From contig LJNI01000026.1 in assembly GCA_001303225.1 (NCBI GenBank), positions 1 through 23,316 on the forward strand: a stretch of 23,316 nucleotides of DNA, read 5' to 3'. The notes beneath the pieces are model-generated. The model made no database searches. It saw nothing but the letters and a program-made list of their open reading frames with translations, and had not been told where the DNA came from. This document shows positions 1-8,399 of the stretch, in pieces. Source of the DNA: a candidate division TA06 bacterium DG_78. Its GTDB lineage: Bacteria > Hydrothermota > Tepidihabitantia > SM23-42. Position 1 is the stretch's first letter. Each line of letters starts with the position of its first letter. The translations under genes were made by a program, and so were the position numbers.

Positions 1-406
1 TGATATCTATTGCGCTACTGTATGGTGCGGTGGTGGCACTCAACAAGATATGCCGCTCTTTTTTGAGTTGGGTGTGGTATTGCCGATAGACCCGACTGAT
101 TGGGTACCAGGTGTTGTCGAATATGTTGATGATGATGTGCTCTCTGAGATTGGGATGACAATTACGCCGACGATTACGAGGACTGGTGACTGTAGTGTCG
201 CGTTTACCATTACGAAGTCGAGTGATGTGAGTCTTCAAGTGTATGATGCTACGGGAAGATTAGTGACTACTGCATTTAATGGCCATCTTGATAGGGGTAT
301 TCACACGATCGCTTTAAATACTTCAGGGCTTGCGAACGGTGTGTATATTGTCTTGGTGAAGGCTGCAGAGGAATTCCATGTAGGAAAGGTTGTTGTTACT
401 CGGTAG
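1..406 (+). CDS. Secreted protein with type-IX-like C-terminal sorting domain (5'-truncated)
   Basis: The reading frame is open from the window edge, so the ATG at position 50 is internal and the gene starts outside. The visible 134 residues begin inside a domain that matches the region before the C-terminal domain of the next gene (VWxxGGTQxxMPLxFExG in both). The last ~85 residues form a beta-sandwich with the hallmarks of a type IX secretion 'type A' sorting domain: SLQVYDATGR, then a GIHTIALNTSGLANGVYIV segment, ending K-V-V-V-T-R. By analogy with that family the protein is exported across the outer membrane and the domain is removed or anchored. A strong terminator follows 19 bases after the stop. 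The DNA is nearly identical to the 3' end of the next gene, pointing to recent duplication or gene conversion. The catalytic or binding part is not visible. Confidence 0.8.
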   Translation, partial: DIYCATVWCGGGTQQDMPLFFELGVVLPIDPTDWVPGVVEYVDDDVLSEIGMTITPTITRTGDCSVAFTITKSSDVSLQVYDATGRLVTTAFNGHLDRGIHTIALNTSGLANGVYIVLVKAAEEFHVGKVVVTR

Positions 407-424
407 ACACGGATCTTAAGAGAA

Positions 425-451
425 AGGGCGGGCTTGTCCCGCCCTCTTTTT
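425..451 (+). terminator. Rho-independent terminator
   Basis: A perfect 8-bp GC-rich stem, AGGGCGGG/CCCGCCCT, with a 5-base loop (CTTGT) is followed by CTTTTT. It ends the partial secreted-protein gene. The same stem and loop recur after the next gene. Confidence 0.9.
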
Positions 452-465
452 GTGCTAGTAACGAG

Positions 466-486
466 ATTTCTGAAAAAGTCAGAAAT
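466..486. repeat. Small hairpin repeat, ATTTCTGA type
   Basis: ATTTCTGA, a 5-base loop (AAAAG) and TCAGAAAT form a perfect 8-bp stem. A similar hairpin lies at 22579-22604 and the same motif starts again at 23294, so it looks like a small dispersed palindrome. Confidence 0.5.
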
Positions 487-531
487 TGAGTGAGCGATTG
501 ATACTTTTTCAGGTCTTCTCGCAGTTTTTAT

Positions 532-559
532 TTGACAATTTTGACAAATCCATTATAAT
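532..559 (+). promoter_or_regulatory. Consensus sigma70-type promoter for the beta-propeller gene
   Basis: TTGACA (532-537) and TATAAT (554-559) are separated by 16 bases, both boxes perfect. A second TTGACA (541-546) lies inside the spacer. Transcription would start near 566, giving a ~145-base leader that contains a perfect 14-bp inverted repeat. The rest of the 407-710 intergenic stretch holds only the terminator, the small hairpin at 466 and this promoter/leader. Confidence 0.8.
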
Positions 560-587
560 AATTGTGTCCGCAGAGGAGTAAATATTT

Positions 588-617
588 TAAGGTATAGGAT
601 TGAAATCCTATACCTTA
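588..617. repeat. 14-bp inverted repeat in the leader (GGTATAGGATT type)
   Basis: Positions 588-601 and 604-617 are perfect reverse complements with only two bases between them, so the RNA would form a long hairpin with a few terminal pairs open. A second copy with one G-U pair lies at 21486-21512, downstream of sucD. It may be a dispersed palindromic element or a transcript-stabilising hairpin. Confidence 0.6.
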
Positions 618-710
618 TAAGAGAGGGCAATAGTAAAGGAGGTGAGGAGACAAACACATACAACAGTGTGTTATCAGCTATATGAACAGATCATTAGGAG
701 GAGGAATACC

Positions 711-2468
711 ATGAAGAAATGCGCGATTATTCTTATGGTAATGGTTGGTCTGTGTATGGCAAGCAGTGGTAGTGTACGATATCCTATGCCACGCGAAGGT
801 ACTGTAGCGCCTGAAAACCTCGTAAGAGCGCCATCTCAAGGTAGAGGAGTTCAGATTGGTGTTGTGGGTGACAGCAGATCAATACTCGGTCCAGCAGGAA
901 AGAATATTGTGGTAAGTTCAGATGGTACGATTGCTGTACTCTATGGTTCACAGTATGAACCGTATAACGCTGATACGCCATTTGATGGGATTACGATTAC
1001 CTATTCACTCGATATGGGACAAACCTGGAATGCGTATGGTCCGATTGCCGTAACAACACCGCCGTTCCGAAGGGCCTATTCAGGCATTGACGGTTGTGAG
1101 AATTTCCACGAATCCCAAGGGAATACCTTCTTTGCGTGGATGGAAGCACCGTATGGCTATGCGACATGTCCTCTGTACTGTATGCTCGATGAGAATGTGC
1201 CGTCGCTTCCATCATTCTCAGTACCAGTACTATTGTCAGATGACATATTTCCATGGATGCCGTGCCCTGCTGTTGATCCAGAAAATAACCAGCACATTAT
1301 AGTAACTGGTTGGAGTTATTTATCTGGTGGTAATAACAACCTATACTATTGGGAATCATTTGATGGTGGTTATACGTGGACTGATACAAGCTTAATGTCA
1401 GCGACAGTTGAAGATAGTTTAATTGATGCTGGTCATCTCAGGTGGGGTAAGGATGGCTATGGTATTTTTGTGTATCATGATGCTGGAGAGGATCATGTGA
1501 ATAGGATAGTATACTACACAGAGACAACTGATAGTGGTGCTACCTGGAGCGATCCAGATTCAGTGTATCCGCTCAGTTATATAAACCTGTGGTGGCATGA
1601 ATTTGATGTTGAAGTTTGCAGAGATCTTGACGGCAATAATTTTCCGGTTATGGTGCACAACGATTCAGAAGCAGGCGGATTCACAAATTTATTCTACCCA
1701 GATCCGGATGATCCAGGTGGTCCAGGAGCATGGAATTGGCAGATTATAAATCTCGATGCCTACGTCAATGGTAATTATTCGTGGGCAGGAACAACATGGA
1801 CAGTAACTGTTGGTCGAAACTCAAATGGTGGTATGAATGTTGCATACGAGCCGAATCTCGACGTCATTCTTGTTGGTTTCAGAGCAAATTATGAAATTAA
1901 TCCACCTCCAGTCGATTGGGAAGATGGTGACTACCTTGGTGGATATGTATCATATAATGGTGGTCGTGACTGGCGTGTTACGAGGCCTCTGACTGGTCTC
2001 ATTGATAATCCTGCAACCTATGCTCCTCCGATAGAGATGGCTCATCGATTAATGTGGACAGGTGGTGAGTATATTACTCTATGGGCATTCACTGTATGGA
2101 CCCATGGTGGTACGCAACACAACATGCCGCTCTATTTTGAACGGGGTAGGGTATTACCGATACGAGTACCAGGTATTGTCGAGTATGTTGATGATGAGGT
2201 GCTCTCTGAGATTGGGATGACAATTACGCCGACGATAACGAAGACTGGTGGCTGTAGTGTTGCGTTTACTATTTTAAAGTCGAGTGATGTGAGTCTTCAA
2301 GTATATGATGCTGCGGGGAGATTAGTGGCTACTGAATTTAATGGTCATCTTGAGAGGGGTATCCACACGCTCGCTTTGGATACTTCAGGGCTTGTGAACG
2401 GTGTGTATATTGTCTTGGTGAAGGCAGCAGAGGAATTCCATGTAGGAAAGCTTGTTGTTACTCGCTAG
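711..2468 (+). CDS. Secreted Asp-box (BNR) beta-propeller protein with type-IX-like sorting domain
   Basis: 585 residues from ATG 711, chosen because AGGAGGAGG sits 6 bases upstream and a lipoprotein-free signal peptide follows (MKK, then a hydrophobic run to about residue 20). A longer frame back to 642 would put 23 non-signal residues in front. The body carries several Asp-box motifs (S-x-D-x-G-x-T-W and variants): YSLDMGQTW, ESFDGGYTW, TTDSGATW and SYNGGRDW. These are typical of sialidase-like six-bladed propellers, but I see no clear sialidase catalytic set, so enzymatic activity is not claimed. The last ~85 residues are a type-IX-like sorting domain (SLQVYDAAGR, NGVYIVLVKA, ending VVTR). 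It is transcribed alone from its own promoter and ends in its own terminator. Confidence 0.8.
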   Translation: MKKCAIILMVMVGLCMASSGSVRYPMPREGTVAPENLVRAPSQGRGVQIGVVGDSRSILGPAGKNIVVSSDGTIAVLYGSQYEPYNADTPFDGITITYSLDMGQTWNAYGPIAVTTPPFRRAYSGIDGCENFHESQGNTFFAWMEAPYGYATCPLYCMLDENVPSLPSFSVPVLLSDDIFPWMPCPAVDPENNQHIIVTGWSYLSGGNNNLYYWESFDGGYTWTDTSLMSATVEDSLIDAGHLRWGKDGYGIFVYHDAGEDHVNRIVYYTETTDSGATWSDPDSVYPLSYINLWWHEFDVEVCRDLDGNNFPVMVHNDSEAGGFTNLFYPDPDDPGGPGAWNWQIINLDAYVNGNYSWAGTTWTVTVGRNSNGGMNVAYEPNLDVILVGFRANYEINPPPVDWEDGDYLGGYVSYNGGRDWRVTRPLTGLIDNPATYAPPIEMAHRLMWTGGEYITLWAFTVWTHGGTQHNMPLYFERGRVLPIRVPGIVEYVDDEVLSEIGMTITPTITKTGGCSVAFTILKSSDVSLQVYDAAGRLVATEFNGHLERGIHTLALDTSGLVNGVYIVLVKAAEEFHVGKLVVTR

Positions 2469-2487
2469 ACACGGATTTTAAGAGAAA

Positions 2488-2520
2488 AGGGCGGGCTTGT
2501 CCCGCCCTCTTTGTTTGTTT
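2488..2520 (+). terminator. Rho-independent terminator
   Basis: The same AGGGCGGG-CTTGT-CCCGCCCT hairpin as after the upstream gene, followed by CTTTGTTTGTTT. It ends the beta-propeller gene and separates it from the convergent module A. Confidence 0.9.
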
Positions 2521-2568
2521 ACATTTGTATTTGTCAGAACACACTCAACATGTAAATTATTACGCGCA

Positions 2569-2593
2569 CGAATTACGAATACGATTAAATTTT
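2569..2593. repeat. Dispersed ATTACGAATACGATTAAATTTT repeat (copy behind module A)
   Basis: Directly 3' of module A. An 18-base core (CGAATACGATTAAATTTT) is identical to 6186-6203 behind module B. It lies in the 95-base convergent gap. No terminator hairpin for module A is evident. Confidence 0.5.
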
Positions 2594-2615
2594 GAAGTCT
2601 CTGTGTCTCCTTATC

Positions 2616-3257
2616 TCAATTAATAATCCCTAACCAGTCTCCTAATAAAAATTGTAATCGACCAATAAAGAGACTGATACGCGCCATTACTGTATAACCG
2701 AATGCTGCACCAAATCCAATCATAATGAAAATAATCCCAATTCTTGAGGTTACACCAAGTACACCTTTATGTTCTCTAGAAAAGTAGAAATAGGAGAGTG
2801 TACAGGCAACACCAATAAATAAAATAATTGACCAGACAATACCCATCGTACCAGCATTCCAGGTCTGAAAATTTTTAGAGGTTAAAATTGTGCCCTGGAT
2901 TTGCCTGATGATGTCAGCCTGAATAGTCGCAGGAATTGCTGCGCCCGTGCTGTACCCTATGCTGATGGCTATGGGAACACGTATAAGCCATGATATTCTT
3001 GGAATAAACCTTGTGAAATAGAGTGCTCCTATTATCAGTGCAATGATGAGCCACCACTGTCCTTGGAAGAGTACTGGTTTTAATGCCTCAGGCCACAGCA
3101 CACCATGCCACGTGATTGTCACAAGATAGCCATTTGAAACACCAACAAAAAGATGCTCGGCAAATTTGTAAAACGGATTGTCCTTATAGAGAAAAGAAAA
3201 TATGCACAAGGTGAGAAATGCACTTACCATTATCCAGAAGTCATATGAAATATTCAT
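2616..3257 (-). CDS. Module A gene 4: polytopic inner-membrane protein
   Basis: 213 residues, about six predicted membrane segments (near 8-24, 36-52, 68-86, 90-110, 138-158 and 172-196). Family not recognised. Invariant blocks across the three copies are FLYKDNPFYKFAEH near residue 22, TRFIPRISWLIR near 87, IQGTILTSKNFQ near 120, and GFGAAFGYTVMARISL near 180. Start ATG overlaps the stop of gene 3 by 4 bases (ATGA), so it is translationally coupled and last in the operon. The conserved aromatic/charged N-terminal block between two membrane segments would suit an interaction surface; that is inference. Copy A is the most diverged of the three. Confidence 0.8.
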   Translation of the reverse strand: MNISYDFWIMVSAFLTLCIFSFLYKDNPFYKFAEHLFVGVSNGYLVTITWHGVLWPEALKPVLFQGQWWLIIALIIGALYFTRFIPRISWLIRVPIAISIGYSTGAAIPATIQADIIRQIQGTILTSKNFQTWNAGTMGIVWSIILFIGVACTLSYFYFSREHKGVLGVTSRIGIIFIMIGFGAAFGYTVMARISLFIGRLQFLLGDWLGIIN

Positions 3258-4114
3258 TTTTTCCTCCTCATGAAATAACCCAAGTTGCCAATGATAATGA
3301 ATATCATAATGGTAAGATGTGCCGCGGTGAGAGAACCTAATGCCTCACTTGCCTTGCGCTTTCCCGATACCTTCAATTCTGATGCAACCATTTCTTCATA
3401 TTCTGCTGCGCCCTTCATGCCGACCATGAGTCCAGAAAACTGTCCGGTTTGAAAATAGATGAAGTAATCTGAAGCACTCACTGCGGTAAGACCAGCACCA
3501 ACTGCTACACCGTATCTCGTTTGTGAATAAGCAACCCACCACAGGGGCGCACTGCCACCACTTACCGAAACGAGGATCCCGACATTGTTGAAGTTCTTTA
3601 TACCTTCCATAACCGGCAGTGAGTCTGTTCTGTAACCATAGTAATCTGTTGTATAGACACCTGGAATGCTAATACCCATTTCTAAAAGAGGCACAATAGG
3701 TGGTGGCTGCCAGCCGAGCAATACATAATCACGTCCGTAGATAATGCTGTCAGCATTGGTCTGTGCCCGGGAATTGAATTCTTCAGATACCTGATCCAAT
3801 GCTTTTTTGGCAAGACCAAGTGGCTGGACATAGAGCGAAAGTGCCGCAACCCTGATGCGTTTTATGAATGCATGTCGCAAGAGTGCTATTGCCATTGGTT
3901 CATTTTCTGGTTGTGTCTGGGGGTCGTAGTCGAAGTCAATCATCAAGATTTTGTCTTCAGGGATAGAATCGACTGCATAAAAGAGCTTTTGTGCGGGTTC
4001 CATTACCCGGACCTTTTGTGGCTTGGGAAATACAAATGGCAGAATAATAACGATTGCGAGAATCAGGTAGATAATACGTCGGTCAATTTTTGCGAGATAT
4101 TCGAAAATTTTCAT
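3254..4114 (-). CDS. Module A gene 3: bitopic protein with large extracytoplasmic domain
   Basis: 286 residues. A positively charged N-terminus (KIDRR) precedes membrane helix 14-30. A ~230-residue soluble region follows, then a second helix near 262-280 and a basic tail (RRKK). By the positive-inside rule both ends are cytoplasmic and the middle lies outside the inner membrane. Conserved blocks in all three copies are IDFDYxPQ (59-66), LSLYVQPLGLA, YGRDYVxLGW, the SGG/LSP region, and GQFSGLMxGMKGAAEYE just before the second helix. Family not recognised; no catalytic motif could be assigned. The start overlaps the gene 2 stop by one base (TAATG). Confidence 0.8.
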   Translation of the reverse strand: MKIFEYLAKIDRRIIYLILAIVIILPFVFPKPQKVRVMEPAQKLFYAVDSIPEDKILMIDFDYDPQTQPENEPMAIALLRHAFIKRIRVAALSLYVQPLGLAKKALDQVSEEFNSRAQTNADSIIYGRDYVLLGWQPPPIVPLLEMGISIPGVYTTDYYGYRTDSLPVMEGIKNFNNVGILVSVSGGSAPLWWVAYSQTRYGVAVGAGLTAVSASDYFIYFQTGQFSGLMVGMKGAAEYEEMVASELKVSGKRKASEALGSLTAAHLTIMIFIIIGNLGYFMRRKK

Positions 4115-4773
4115 TATTTACCTCCGCCGAGCCAGGACCGTTCAATACCAAGGATGATTTTCAGTGCCGTAGCAATACTGCCGAGGGCAATACCAAATCC
4201 AATACCTCTCTTTGAAGCAACATTAGGAATGTTCATTATCCACTGAACAAATGAAGGCAGATGATGCGAGATTCTATCACCAAGCGGCAGGAGACCGAGC
4301 ATGACGATAAAGGCGGTTACAAGGAGCAGGGTTGCTTCTAATGATCGTGCCCTGAATGCTCGATATGATGCTGACGCCATGAAAAATGCCAATAATGCGA
4401 ACATTGTTGACCCTAAGGGAACGATAATATTCTCAAATAGTACCTGCGTATGAAATGTAAATGAACCAATACTCGTTGGAAGAATACCCTCACCAGTTCT
4501 GCCACCAAACAATCCGATAATTGAGGTTACAAAGAAACCGGCGATGAGGATATACGAATATGGCCAGTTTTCTCGCTTACGTTTGATTTTATCAAAATGT
4601 ACCTTTAACAGACTGCCGAGACCGAGGACAAGAGCAAATGCCGCGATTATCCTGATGAGGTCGGTTCTTATAAAACTCTCGCTGTTTTGCACAATTGGAT
4701 GCTGTGAATAATAGGGGATGATGCCAACAATACCAAAAATGAGAACCAATATAAGGGGGAGCCGTCTTTTCAT
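4114..4773 (-). CDS. Module A gene 2: six-helix membrane protein
   Basis: 219 residues with six likely membrane helices (about 5-21, 39-56, 72-90, 116-136, 147-163 and 192-208). Blocks invariant in the three copies are KIKRKRENW (62-70, strongly basic, presumably cytoplasmic), GEGxLPTxIGSF, FMASAxYRAFRARSxEATLLL spanning helices 4-5, LPLGxRIS, and the C-terminal ALKIILGIERSWLGGG. The last of these ends in a glycine-rich tail. It begins 12 bases after gene 1. No known transporter or enzyme family is evident to me. Confidence 0.8.
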   Translation of the reverse strand: MKRRLPLILVLIFGIVGIIPYYSQHPIVQNSESFIRTDLIRIIAAFALVLGLGSLLKVHFDKIKRKRENWPYSYILIAGFFVTSIIGLFGGRTGEGILPTSIGSFTFHTQVLFENIIVPLGSTMFALLAFFMASASYRAFRARSLEATLLLVTAFIVMLGLLPLGDRISHHLPSFVQWIMNIPNVASKRGIGFGIALGSIATALKIILGIERSWLGGGK

Positions 4774-4785
4774 TGTTACTCCTTT

Positions 4786-5871
4786 CTAGCTAAAAATATT
4801 CAGGATAGGAAAACGCGTTAACAAACCAATTATTGACGCAATACCAAGTGCCGCAAGAATCACAATTTTTCCGATGTCTTCACCTTTTATTGCACTCAGG
4901 AGCATCGGTTCTCTTGAAAGGTAAGCCGAAGCAGCGTAAAGCTCTTCGCCGATGATAGTGTAATCACAAGCCGTAACAAAAAAGGGAAGCTGACTTACAG
5001 AATCTGTGCCAGCAATTTGTATTGCGCCACTCAGTGCACCAGTTTCGGCGATAATCAACGATTCTGCCCTGAACCAACCGATTAAGAAATTGGCAGCTGG
5101 TTTATCACGAACCATGATGCCATCAATAGCAGCTGCATATGCGAATTGTGATTGTGTGACAAAAAAAACCTTGTCCGAATCAAAAAGGTCTGGCCTACCA
5201 ATGGATGCATATGATTCCTTGACGGTCTCTCTTGCCACAGTATAGACAATCGGATCAGAATGGGGCACAATGAGTGGTGTACCATACTGACCGGTTTTTT
5301 TCGCGACTTCTGCAAGAATATTAATTGATGCAATCGATGCAATATTGCTCATCGTACCGATCCCTATGACATACAATACTGGTTTGCCCATTTCAGTTGC
5401 CCGTCCCACTGCATCATCAACTGCATCCAATCCGGCAATCTTACGGATGAATAATTTTTTTCTTTTTCGTACCTGCATTATGAAAAATATTATAATGACA
5501 CTGAAAATAATCATCGCCAAAAATAGTACCGTGCTTCCCGAATCAAACCATTGAATGCTGCTCAGTACCGGTAGAGTGGTCTGTGAAAATATTCTGCTAG
5601 TATCTTTTAATGCCGCCACTTTATAAAAATATTCTTTACCATCTTCTGTTGCGTCTTCATATGATGTGCGGCCTTTACCAATGAAACCTACCATCTCAAA
5701 ATCAACTTCGTTCTCACAGCGGTAAATTTCATAACCATCGAGTATTGCATCATCCTGGGATAATTGCCACTGGATTGTGATTGAACTGCCGCCATCATCC
5801 GGAGTATCATATGCCTGAACGTCGGTTGGTGGTGCAATGGCAATTAACCCAATAAATAAAATTATGGTTAT
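4786..5871 (-). CDS. Module A gene 1: FnIII-TM-cytoplasmic domain protein, probable AUA start
   Basis: 361 residues if read from ATA at 5871-5869. A short hydrophobic signal (residues 2-13) is followed by one fibronectin type III domain (about 14-105, starting APPTDVQAYDTPDDGGSS). Then come a membrane helix (about 116-138), a basic stop (RKRKK), a ~190-residue domain (RKIAGLDAVDDAVGRATEMGKP..., GIMVRxKPAxNFLIGWF, GAIQIAGTD, ACDYTxIGEELYAASAY), and a C-terminal helix. The C-terminal domain resembles what I recall as DUF6754; unverified. The first ATG (5694) would delete the signal and most of FnIII. The frame upstream has no ATG, GTG, TTG or CTG up to the stop at 5893. AAAGGAGG lies 4 bases before ATA, exactly where copy B has ATG. 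Confidence 0.7.
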   Translation of the reverse strand: MTIILFIGLIAIAPPTDVQAYDTPDDGGSSITIQWQLSQDDAILDGYEIYRCENEVDFEMVGFIGKGRTSYEDATEDGKEYFYKVAALKDTSRIFSQTTLPVLSSIQWFDSGSTVLFLAMIIFSVIIIFFIMQVRKRKKLFIRKIAGLDAVDDAVGRATEMGKPVLYVIGIGTMSNIASIASINILAEVAKKTGQYGTPLIVPHSDPIVYTVARETVKESYASIGRPDLFDSDKVFFVTQSQFAYAAAIDGIMVRDKPAANFLIGWFRAESLIIAETGALSGAIQIAGTDSVSQLPFFVTACDYTIIGEELYAASAYLSREPMLLSAIKGEDIGKIVILAALGIASIIGLLTRFPILNIFS

Positions 5872-6011
5872 AAGACCTCCTTTATAAATAGTTTATGGTC
5901 TATGGTTAAGGTGCTGGATAAGCTAAATGCATGTTTTTTTCATCTCAATCATTCCTCTGTTCTTGTTCCAGCTTCCTGACCCTGACCCCTCAACCATTCT
6001 TGCAACGTAGT

Positions 6012-6039
6012 ATTATAATGGTGGTAAAAACTAAGTAAA
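6012..6039 (-). promoter_or_regulatory. Promoter of module A
   Basis: On the minus strand TTTACT and TATAAT are separated by 16 bases. The surrounding bases (CTCTTTACTTA, then TTTTTACC in the spacer) match the module B promoter, so it is supported by comparison between copies. The leader would be about 135 bases. Confidence 0.7.
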
Positions 6040-6159
6040 GAGTTTTATTAATTTAAAAAATGGGGTGAATAATGATACAGTCTAAAATCTTACAATAAAG
6101 TAATTAAGGCAATTCAGGGCGATTAAAGACGATTAAACCCTATTTACAATTGACTTTTA

Positions 6160-6203
6160 TTATTACGAATACGAATTACGAAAAACGAATACGATTAAAT
6201 TTT
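6160..6203. repeat. ATTACGAATACG repeat (copy behind module B)
   Basis: Short direct repeats of ACGAAT/TACGAA, ending in the 18-base core shared with 2576-2593 behind module A. In both places it is followed by CTCC/TGTC-rich sequence and then the stop of gene 4, so the module tails share this element. Confidence 0.5.
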
Positions 6204-6230
6204 ATCTCCTTGTCACCCAGTCTCTTCGTC

Positions 6231-6872
6231 TCAGTCGATGATCCCGAGCCACGGTCCTAAGATGAACTGTAATCGTCCGATCAATAGACTGATTCGTGCC
6301 ATCACGGTGTAGCCGAATGCAGCACCAAATCCGATCATGATAAAGATAACACCAATTCGTGAAGCGACACCGAGGACGCCTCTATGTTCACGTGAAAAGA
6401 AGAAATAAGCGAGTGTACAGAAAACACCAATAAAGAGGATTATCGACCAGACAATACCCATGCTTCCAGCATTCCATGCCTGAAAATTCTGAGACGTGAG
6501 CAGTGTTCCTTGAATTTGTTTGATGATGAATGCCTGGACATTAGAGGGGATCGAAGTGCCCATACTATAACCTAACGAGATACCAATAGGAATGCGGACG
6601 AGCCACGATATTTTTGGAATAAAGCGTGTGAAGTAGAGGCATCCGATGACTAATGGAATTATGAAAAACAGTCTTCCCTGACGAAACAGAGGATCAAAAA
6701 GAGACGGTGCAAGAACATTATGCCAGTAGAAGGTCACTGCCCACCCATTTGCCGCACCAACAAAAATATGCTCGGCAAACCGGTAAAATGGATTATCTCT
6801 GTACAAAAATGAGAATATTGCGAGGCTCATGAGTGCACTGATCCATATCCAGGGTTCAGGTGAGAGATTCAT
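6231..6872 (-). CDS. Module B gene 4: polytopic inner-membrane protein
   Basis: 213 residues, the same length and topology as copies A and C. The N-terminal block FLYRDNPFYRFAEHIFVG and the C-terminal block GFGAAFGYTVMARISLLIGR are nearly unchanged. Differences from copy C cluster in predicted membrane helices with conservative swaps. The start overlaps gene 3 by 4 bases (ATGA). Family not recognised. As the last gene of the module it is followed by the AT-rich ATTACGAATACG repeat and no clear terminator. Confidence 0.8.
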   Translation of the reverse strand: MNLSPEPWIWISALMSLAIFSFLYRDNPFYRFAEHIFVGAANGWAVTFYWHNVLAPSLFDPLFRQGRLFFIIPLVIGCLYFTRFIPKISWLVRIPIGISLGYSMGTSIPSNVQAFIIKQIQGTLLTSQNFQAWNAGSMGIVWSIILFIGVFCTLAYFFFSREHRGVLGVASRIGVIFIMIGFGAAFGYTVMARISLLIGRLQFILGPWLGIID

Positions 6873-7732
6873 TTTGACCTCCTTTTGATGAGGTAACCAA
6901 TATTACCGATAACAATGAAGACAATGATTACGAGGTGTGCATAGGTCAGTGATGGGAGTGCTTCACTCGCCTTCCGCTCCCTTTTGATGTTTAATTCTCT
7001 TTCAATTATCTCTTCATACTCTGCAGCACCTTTCATTCCTATCATCAATCCAGAAAATTGACCAGACTGGAGATACGGATAGAACTCTGAGGCAGATACT
7101 GCAGTAACTCCAGCACCAATTGGTAAGCCAAATTTACTCTGGGCAAATTGTACCCACCATTTAGGCGGATTGCCACCACTGAGCGAGATAAGAAGTCCAA
7201 CGTCATTGTAATTCTTAATAGAGCGCATTAATTCTAAGGTATCAGTCCTGTTGCCGTAGTAATCAACTTGATACACATTTGTGATACTCTCACCCATCCC
7301 AAGGATTGGAATAATCGGTGGTGGTACCCAGCCCAGAAATACATAGTCACGACCGTAGACAATACTGTCTTCGTGCGTTTGTGCTTCGCTATTGTATTCT
7401 TCGATGACCTCGGTTAATGCCTTCTGGGCAAGACCGAGTGGTTGAACATAGAGGCTAATTACAATCAGCTTTACTCGTGTCTTAAAGACGTGGCGCAGCA
7501 GCGCGAATCCCATTGGATCGAGTTCAGGTGCGGTCTGCGGTGCATAATCAAAATCAATGATCAATGCCTTTTCTTCAGGGATATTTTCTATTGCATTGAA
7601 GAGTTTTTCTACTGGAGCCATGACCCGTACCTTTTCTACTGACGGTACTATCAATGGCAAAGCAACCACTACTATGAGAATGAGGTATATGATACGACGG
7701 TCGATTTTCGTCAATCTATCGATTATCTTCAT
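6869..7732 (-). CDS. Module B gene 3: bitopic protein with large extracytoplasmic domain
   Basis: 287 residues: KIDRR plus an N-terminal helix (14-30), a soluble region, and a second helix near 263-281 with tail KRRSK. It keeps IDFDYAPQ, ISLYVQPLGLA, YGRDYVFLGW and GQFSGLMIGMKGAAEYEE. The aromatic WW and SGGxPPKWW around residue 185 parallels SGGSAPLWW in copy A, while copy C reads SPSDIPRYW there, so this loop is the most variable part of the soluble region. The start overlaps gene 2 by 4 bases. Function unknown. Confidence 0.8.
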   Translation of the reverse strand: MKIIDRLTKIDRRIIYLILIVVVALPLIVPSVEKVRVMAPVEKLFNAIENIPEEKALIIDFDYAPQTAPELDPMGFALLRHVFKTRVKLIVISLYVQPLGLAQKALTEVIEEYNSEAQTHEDSIVYGRDYVFLGWVPPPIIPILGMGESITNVYQVDYYGNRTDTLELMRSIKNYNDVGLLISLSGGNPPKWWVQFAQSKFGLPIGAGVTAVSASEFYPYLQSGQFSGLMIGMKGAAEYEEIIERELNIKRERKASEALPSLTYAHLVIIVFIVIGNIGYLIKRRSK

Positions 7733-8391
7733 TCACCACCTCCACCAAGCCATGACCGCTCTATGCCCAAAATTATCTTGAGTGCAGTTGCAAGTATACC
7801 AAAGGCAACACCGATGAGAATACCCCTCTGACCAGCAACATTCGGTACATCCATAATCCACTGTGCGAATGACGGAAGGTGAGGCGATATTCTATCACCA
7901 AGCGGTAAGACACCGAGCATAACGATAAATGCTGAGGCTAAGAGTAAGGTTGCCTCAGTAGAACGGGCGCGGAATGCACGATACGCAGCCGATGCCATGA
8001 AAAAGGCGAGTAATGCAAACATGGTTGAACCGAGCGGTACAATAACATTATCGTAAATAGTTTGATTATCAAAACTGAAGGAACCAATACGTGTGGGCAG
8101 AGGACCTTCTCCTGTGACACCGCCAAAGAGACCAATAATTGAAGTAATGATAAAGACGATGATTAACACCCATGAATATTGCCAGTTCTCGCGTTTGCGC
8201 TTTATCTTATCCATGTGTACCTTTAGTAAGCTACCGAGACCAAGGACGAGGGCAAATGCTGCTAGAATTTTTAAAAGATTATTACGAAAGAAATTATCAG
8301 TATCCTGGACAACTGGATGAGGGGCAAAGTATTGTATGATACCAAGAATACCGCAGATAAATACAAGAATTAATGGTAATCCTTTTTTCAT
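7729..8391 (-). CDS. Module B gene 2: six-helix membrane protein
   Basis: 220 residues, colinear with copies A and C. It has the basic KIKRKRENW loop, GEGPLPTRIGSF, FMASAAYRAFRARSTEATLLL and the C-terminal GIERSWLGGGGE. It begins 8 bases after gene 1 and overlaps gene 3 by 4 bases. Helices lie at about the same positions as in copy A. Not recognised as a known transporter; the conserved acidic and arginine residues near helix ends are the main candidate functional positions. Confidence 0.8.
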   Translation of the reverse strand: MKKGLPLILVFICGILGIIQYFAPHPVVQDTDNFFRNNLLKILAAFALVLGLGSLLKVHMDKIKRKRENWQYSWVLIIVFIITSIIGLFGGVTGEGPLPTRIGSFSFDNQTIYDNVIVPLGSTMFALLAFFMASAAYRAFRARSTEATLLLASAFIVMLGVLPLGDRISPHLPSFAQWIMDVPNVAGQRGILIGVAFGILATALKIILGIERSWLGGGGE

Positions 8392-8399
8392 TTCTCCCC

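Larger units (their letters stand above)
5872..6230. other. Intergenic region between modules A and B
   Basis: No gene seen. It holds the leader and promoter of module A (6012-6039) and low-complexity words, including TATGGTCTATGGTTAAG near 5895 and the repeated GACCCTGACCCC-like stretch near 5978. Toward module B lies the ATTACGAATACG repeat (6160-6203). Confidence 0.6.

Noticed and set aside
50..406. A complete 118-residue gene starting at ATG 50
   Set aside because: The frame is open to the window edge and the upstream codons match the corresponding part of the next gene, so it is a truncated longer gene.
642..710. GTG 642 as the start of the beta-propeller gene
   Set aside because: A strong ribosome site and signal peptide lie at ATG 711; the extra residues look untranslated.
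3872..4246. 124-residue plus-strand frame over module A
   Set aside because: It lies opposite two strongly conserved genes, has no ribosome site and no counterpart over the other modules.
4786..5694. Module A gene 1 as a 302-residue protein starting at ATG 5694
   Set aside because: It would lose the signal and most of FnIII that are intact in sequence and aligned with copies B and C.
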